Source: Butyrivibrio sp. AE3004
GTDB lineage: Bacteria > Bacillota > Clostridia > Lachnospirales > Lachnospiraceae
Assembly: GCF_000703165.1 (NCBI RefSeq)
Contig: NZ_JNLQ01000001.1
Location: forward strand, 1-64,000
Length of the DNA: 64,000 bases
Direction: 5' to 3'
Notes under the pieces: generated by a model
Seen by the model: the letters and a program-made list of their open reading frames with translations, nothing else
What the model was told of the DNA's origin: nothing
Database searches by the model: none
Translations under genes and position numbers: made by a program
In this document: piece after piece, positions 62,553-64,000 of the stretch
How positions within the stretch are numbered: the stretch's first letter is position 1
Layout: every line of letters starts with the position of its first letter

Positions 62553-62946
62553 GTCAAGCTCCTTTAGATAGAAAATCTATTATTATTATAGCTCAACAAA
62601 CATATATGTTCAATCTGTACAAACAAGTTGTACCCTATCTAAATCTCAGGCAGTCTAGAGAACAGGGCTCAGCTACTTTATTGAATTTATCGATGATTCT
62701 CTTTTCCATATTTTTCTCGGAGATATAGCCAGAATAGCTCAAGCTTTGCAATACTTACGTGCATAACTTAAATTATACGCATAAATATAGAAGACCTACC
62801 CTCTATGATCCTTATGATCTGACATTGGTTTCGGTTTGTAAGCATCTCTTTTTTGTTTTAAAAGGCCTCCCTTGATAATATAAAACTTTAATTAATTCTT
62901 CTGCTGATAATGTGGCTTTTAATGTAATCTGAGTGTTTACAATCCT
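62553..62946. other. Gene-free stretch before the putative toxin
   Basis: Contains the promoter region for 61692-62552 and an unassigned minus-strand open stretch ending at 62635 (SEKNMEKRIIDKFNKVAEPC), which may be a gene-tail remnant. No other structure seen. Confidence 0.4.
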
Positions 62947-63396
62947 TTAGTAAAGTAATGGTTTCCAATACTTATCAAAAAATTTTCCAACATACTGTTC
63001 AGCATCCTCATCATACACAATAGCCGGCTTCCAGTCTGACTCTGGTATAATGTCAATATCACCATCATAGTTCCATAATGACAACTTTCCCTTTATCTCA
63101 AACGGTATTATAGGTCTAGGATTTTCTAATACCCATGCATAGTCCACGAAATAATGATAAACATAGTCTTCAGGCGGAAGTAATGAACCTTCGCAATCTC
63201 CCCTATCAAATCTTCTTATATCTTTAAGAGTTACAACTCCTAATGCGTGGCTTGATATGCATCCGCGTTGCTTCTTTGCAGTCGAACAAATCAGGATATC
63301 ACCTCTATAGGCAGTATCCCATGAACGGATTTCAATAGTCTTTCTGCCTGATATAATTGCCATTGCATAATATGGATGTACTGATAATGCTTTCAT
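62947..63396 (-). CDS. ASCH-domain protein
   Basis: A 149-residue protein. MKALSVHPYYAMAIISGRKT opens the ASCH fold (PUA-like, RNA-binding). EIRSWDTAYRGDILICSTAK carries the conserved basic and Trp residues, and HALGVVTLKDIRRF follows. ASCH proteins bind RNA or act as small nucleases or amidohydrolases. The start at 63396 has GTGGAGC seven bases upstream; ATG 63426 precedes it. It lies among small genes of mobile-element type. Confidence 0.85.
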   Translation of the reverse strand: MKALSVHPYYAMAIISGRKTIEIRSWDTAYRGDILICSTAKKQRGCISSHALGVVTLKDIRRFDRGDCEGSLLPPEDYVYHYFVDYAWVLENPRPIIPFEIKGKLSLWNYDGDIDIIPESDWKPAIVYDEDAEQYVGKFFDKYWKPLLY

Positions 63397-63453
63397 AATT
63401 TGCTCCACAATTGTTTTTTTATACATCTAAAATCACTTACATTTGTTATATAT

Positions 63454-63702
63454 TTAATCTGAACTATCTATAACATTAATAATATCATTTAGCTTTAAGA
63501 GCTCATCTTTAGAGAAAGTAACGCCCTTCCCCATCTTTTCATGTGTTGGTGACCATTCTCTAATATCATATTTAGGTTCTTTTCCATGCCACGAAACAAG
63601 ATTCAACTCCTTTTTCCAACCGGAAGGGGCTTCTGATATTATTCCTATATGTTTTATGATTTCATAGTTTTCACCTTTAAAAACAGAAGTTTCCTTTGTC
63701 AA
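63454..63702 (-). CDS. YdbC-like PC4-family ssDNA-binding protein
   Basis: The 82 codons match the YdbC/PC4 fold: EIIKHIGIISEAPSGWKKEL, NLVSWHGKEPKYDIREWSP and GKGVTFSKDELLKLNDII. YdbC binds single-stranded DNA as a dimer. There is no good ribosome site at the TTG 63702, and the same frame stays open upstream to the A6 tract at about 63755, where it meets the end of the next ORF in another frame. It is probably the 3' half of a gene split by a frameshift. Confidence 0.7.
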   Translation of the reverse strand: MTKETSVFKGENYEIIKHIGIISEAPSGWKKELNLVSWHGKEPKYDIREWSPTHEKMGKGVTFSKDELLKLNDIINVIDSSD

Positions 63703-63734
63703 TATTTCTTTCTTTGAATCAGCTACAACAGCTT

Positions 63735-63986
63735 CTATAGTATCTTTTGTTTTTTAGATGGAGACTTATTATCTGTAGTTCCCACTCCTATGTAATATTC
63801 CTGGACTTTCCTAAGACGATTTTTGTCAGCGGCATAAACTATAAGGTATTCCCGCCCATAAGCATTTGTTTCTACTGACGCACAGCCTTCTGCACCATAT
63901 GTAGTTGCTATAGCCGAAATAGCATCATCAACTTTTCCTCTTTTTATGCATAATACACCATCAACTAATTTAACATATGGCTTCAT
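63735..63986 (-). CDS. Unidentified small protein, N-terminal partner of YdbC-like ORF
   Basis: An 83-codon ORF: MKPYVKLVDGVLCIKRGKVD, then GREYLIVYAADKNRLRKVQE and a Lys-rich end (SPSKKQKIL). No ribosome site is visible and the frame is open to the window edge, so the true start may lie outside. One added base in the A6 tract near its end would fuse it with the YdbC-like ORF into a single ~165-residue protein. Family unknown. Confidence 0.5.
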   Translation of the reverse strand: MKPYVKLVDGVLCIKRGKVDDAISAIATTYGAEGCASVETNAYGREYLIVYAADKNRLRKVQEYYIGVGTTDNKSPSKKQKIL

Positions 63987-64000
63987 GGTTTTTGACAGAT

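Overview
The window looks like chromosomal DNA from an AT-rich Gram-positive anaerobe of the Lachnospiraceae, most like Butyrivibrio or Pseudobutyrivibrio. The genus is an inference from gene content: secreted Ig-like (Big_2) and BspA-type leucine-rich-repeat proteins, several AAA-ATPase-like/PD-(D/E)XK genes, a GPH sugar symporter with an acetyl-esterase, a flavin reductase-rubredoxin fusion, and strong AGGAGG ribosome sites with frequent TTG/GTG starts. I see no rRNA, tRNA or CRISPR array.

Layout. 1-350 is a decayed gene tail. 576-4345 is a tightly overlapped polyamine uptake operon (potABCD). 4678-8319 holds two secreted proteins (S41 peptidase-like; FN3/LRR surface protein). 8446-13100 is a TetR-controlled heterodimeric ABC exporter; dyad operators with a shared core lie before tetR and before the exporter. 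13167-18521 carries an LRR protein, an asparaginase, and an AraC regulator divergent from a sugar symporter-esterase operon. 18776-26071 carries a chemoreceptor, a three-gene run beginning with a glycosyltransferase-acyltransferase fusion, a radical SAM protein and a membrane GTPase. 26104-29522 encodes a large secreted caspase-like protein with Big_2 domains, translationally coupled to a lipoprotein. 29775-39710 carries an ABC/FtsX pair, HU, a phosphoesterase, an AAA-ATPase/nuclease, a rubredoxin fusion and membrane proteins.

38845-45000 is a scrapyard: an internally deleted fructosamine kinase, C-terminal nuclease fragments, a truncated AAA-ATPase, an inverted pair of ~95-bp repeats, a ~193-bp MITE-like element with 38-bp terminal inverted repeats, and an intact ATPase preceded by six helically phased TTATGAA boxes. 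45027-45779 is an NlpC/P60 protein that has lost its catalytic residues.

46588-51195 is a Tn7-like transposon core (tnsA-tnsB-tnsC-tniQ). Its left end has three 30-bp-spaced repeats, probable TnsB sites, and apparently interrupts a host gene. Its TnsA keeps the fold but lacks three of the four nuclease residues compared, which suggests a copy-out (cointegrate) mode. A hicAB toxin-antitoxin pair and a truncated IS91-like element with its integrase follow; I could not find the right end. 54148-58125 is a plus-strand accessory cluster (two APH-like kinases, VOC, GNAT, quinone reductase). 58595-63986 is a minus-strand tail with a 41-codon small gene, a lipoprotein, a second condensation-like acyltransferase, a candidate toxin-antitoxin pair (HTH-DUF3990 ADP-ribosyltransferase and partner), an ASCH protein and a YdbC-like gene with a likely frameshift.
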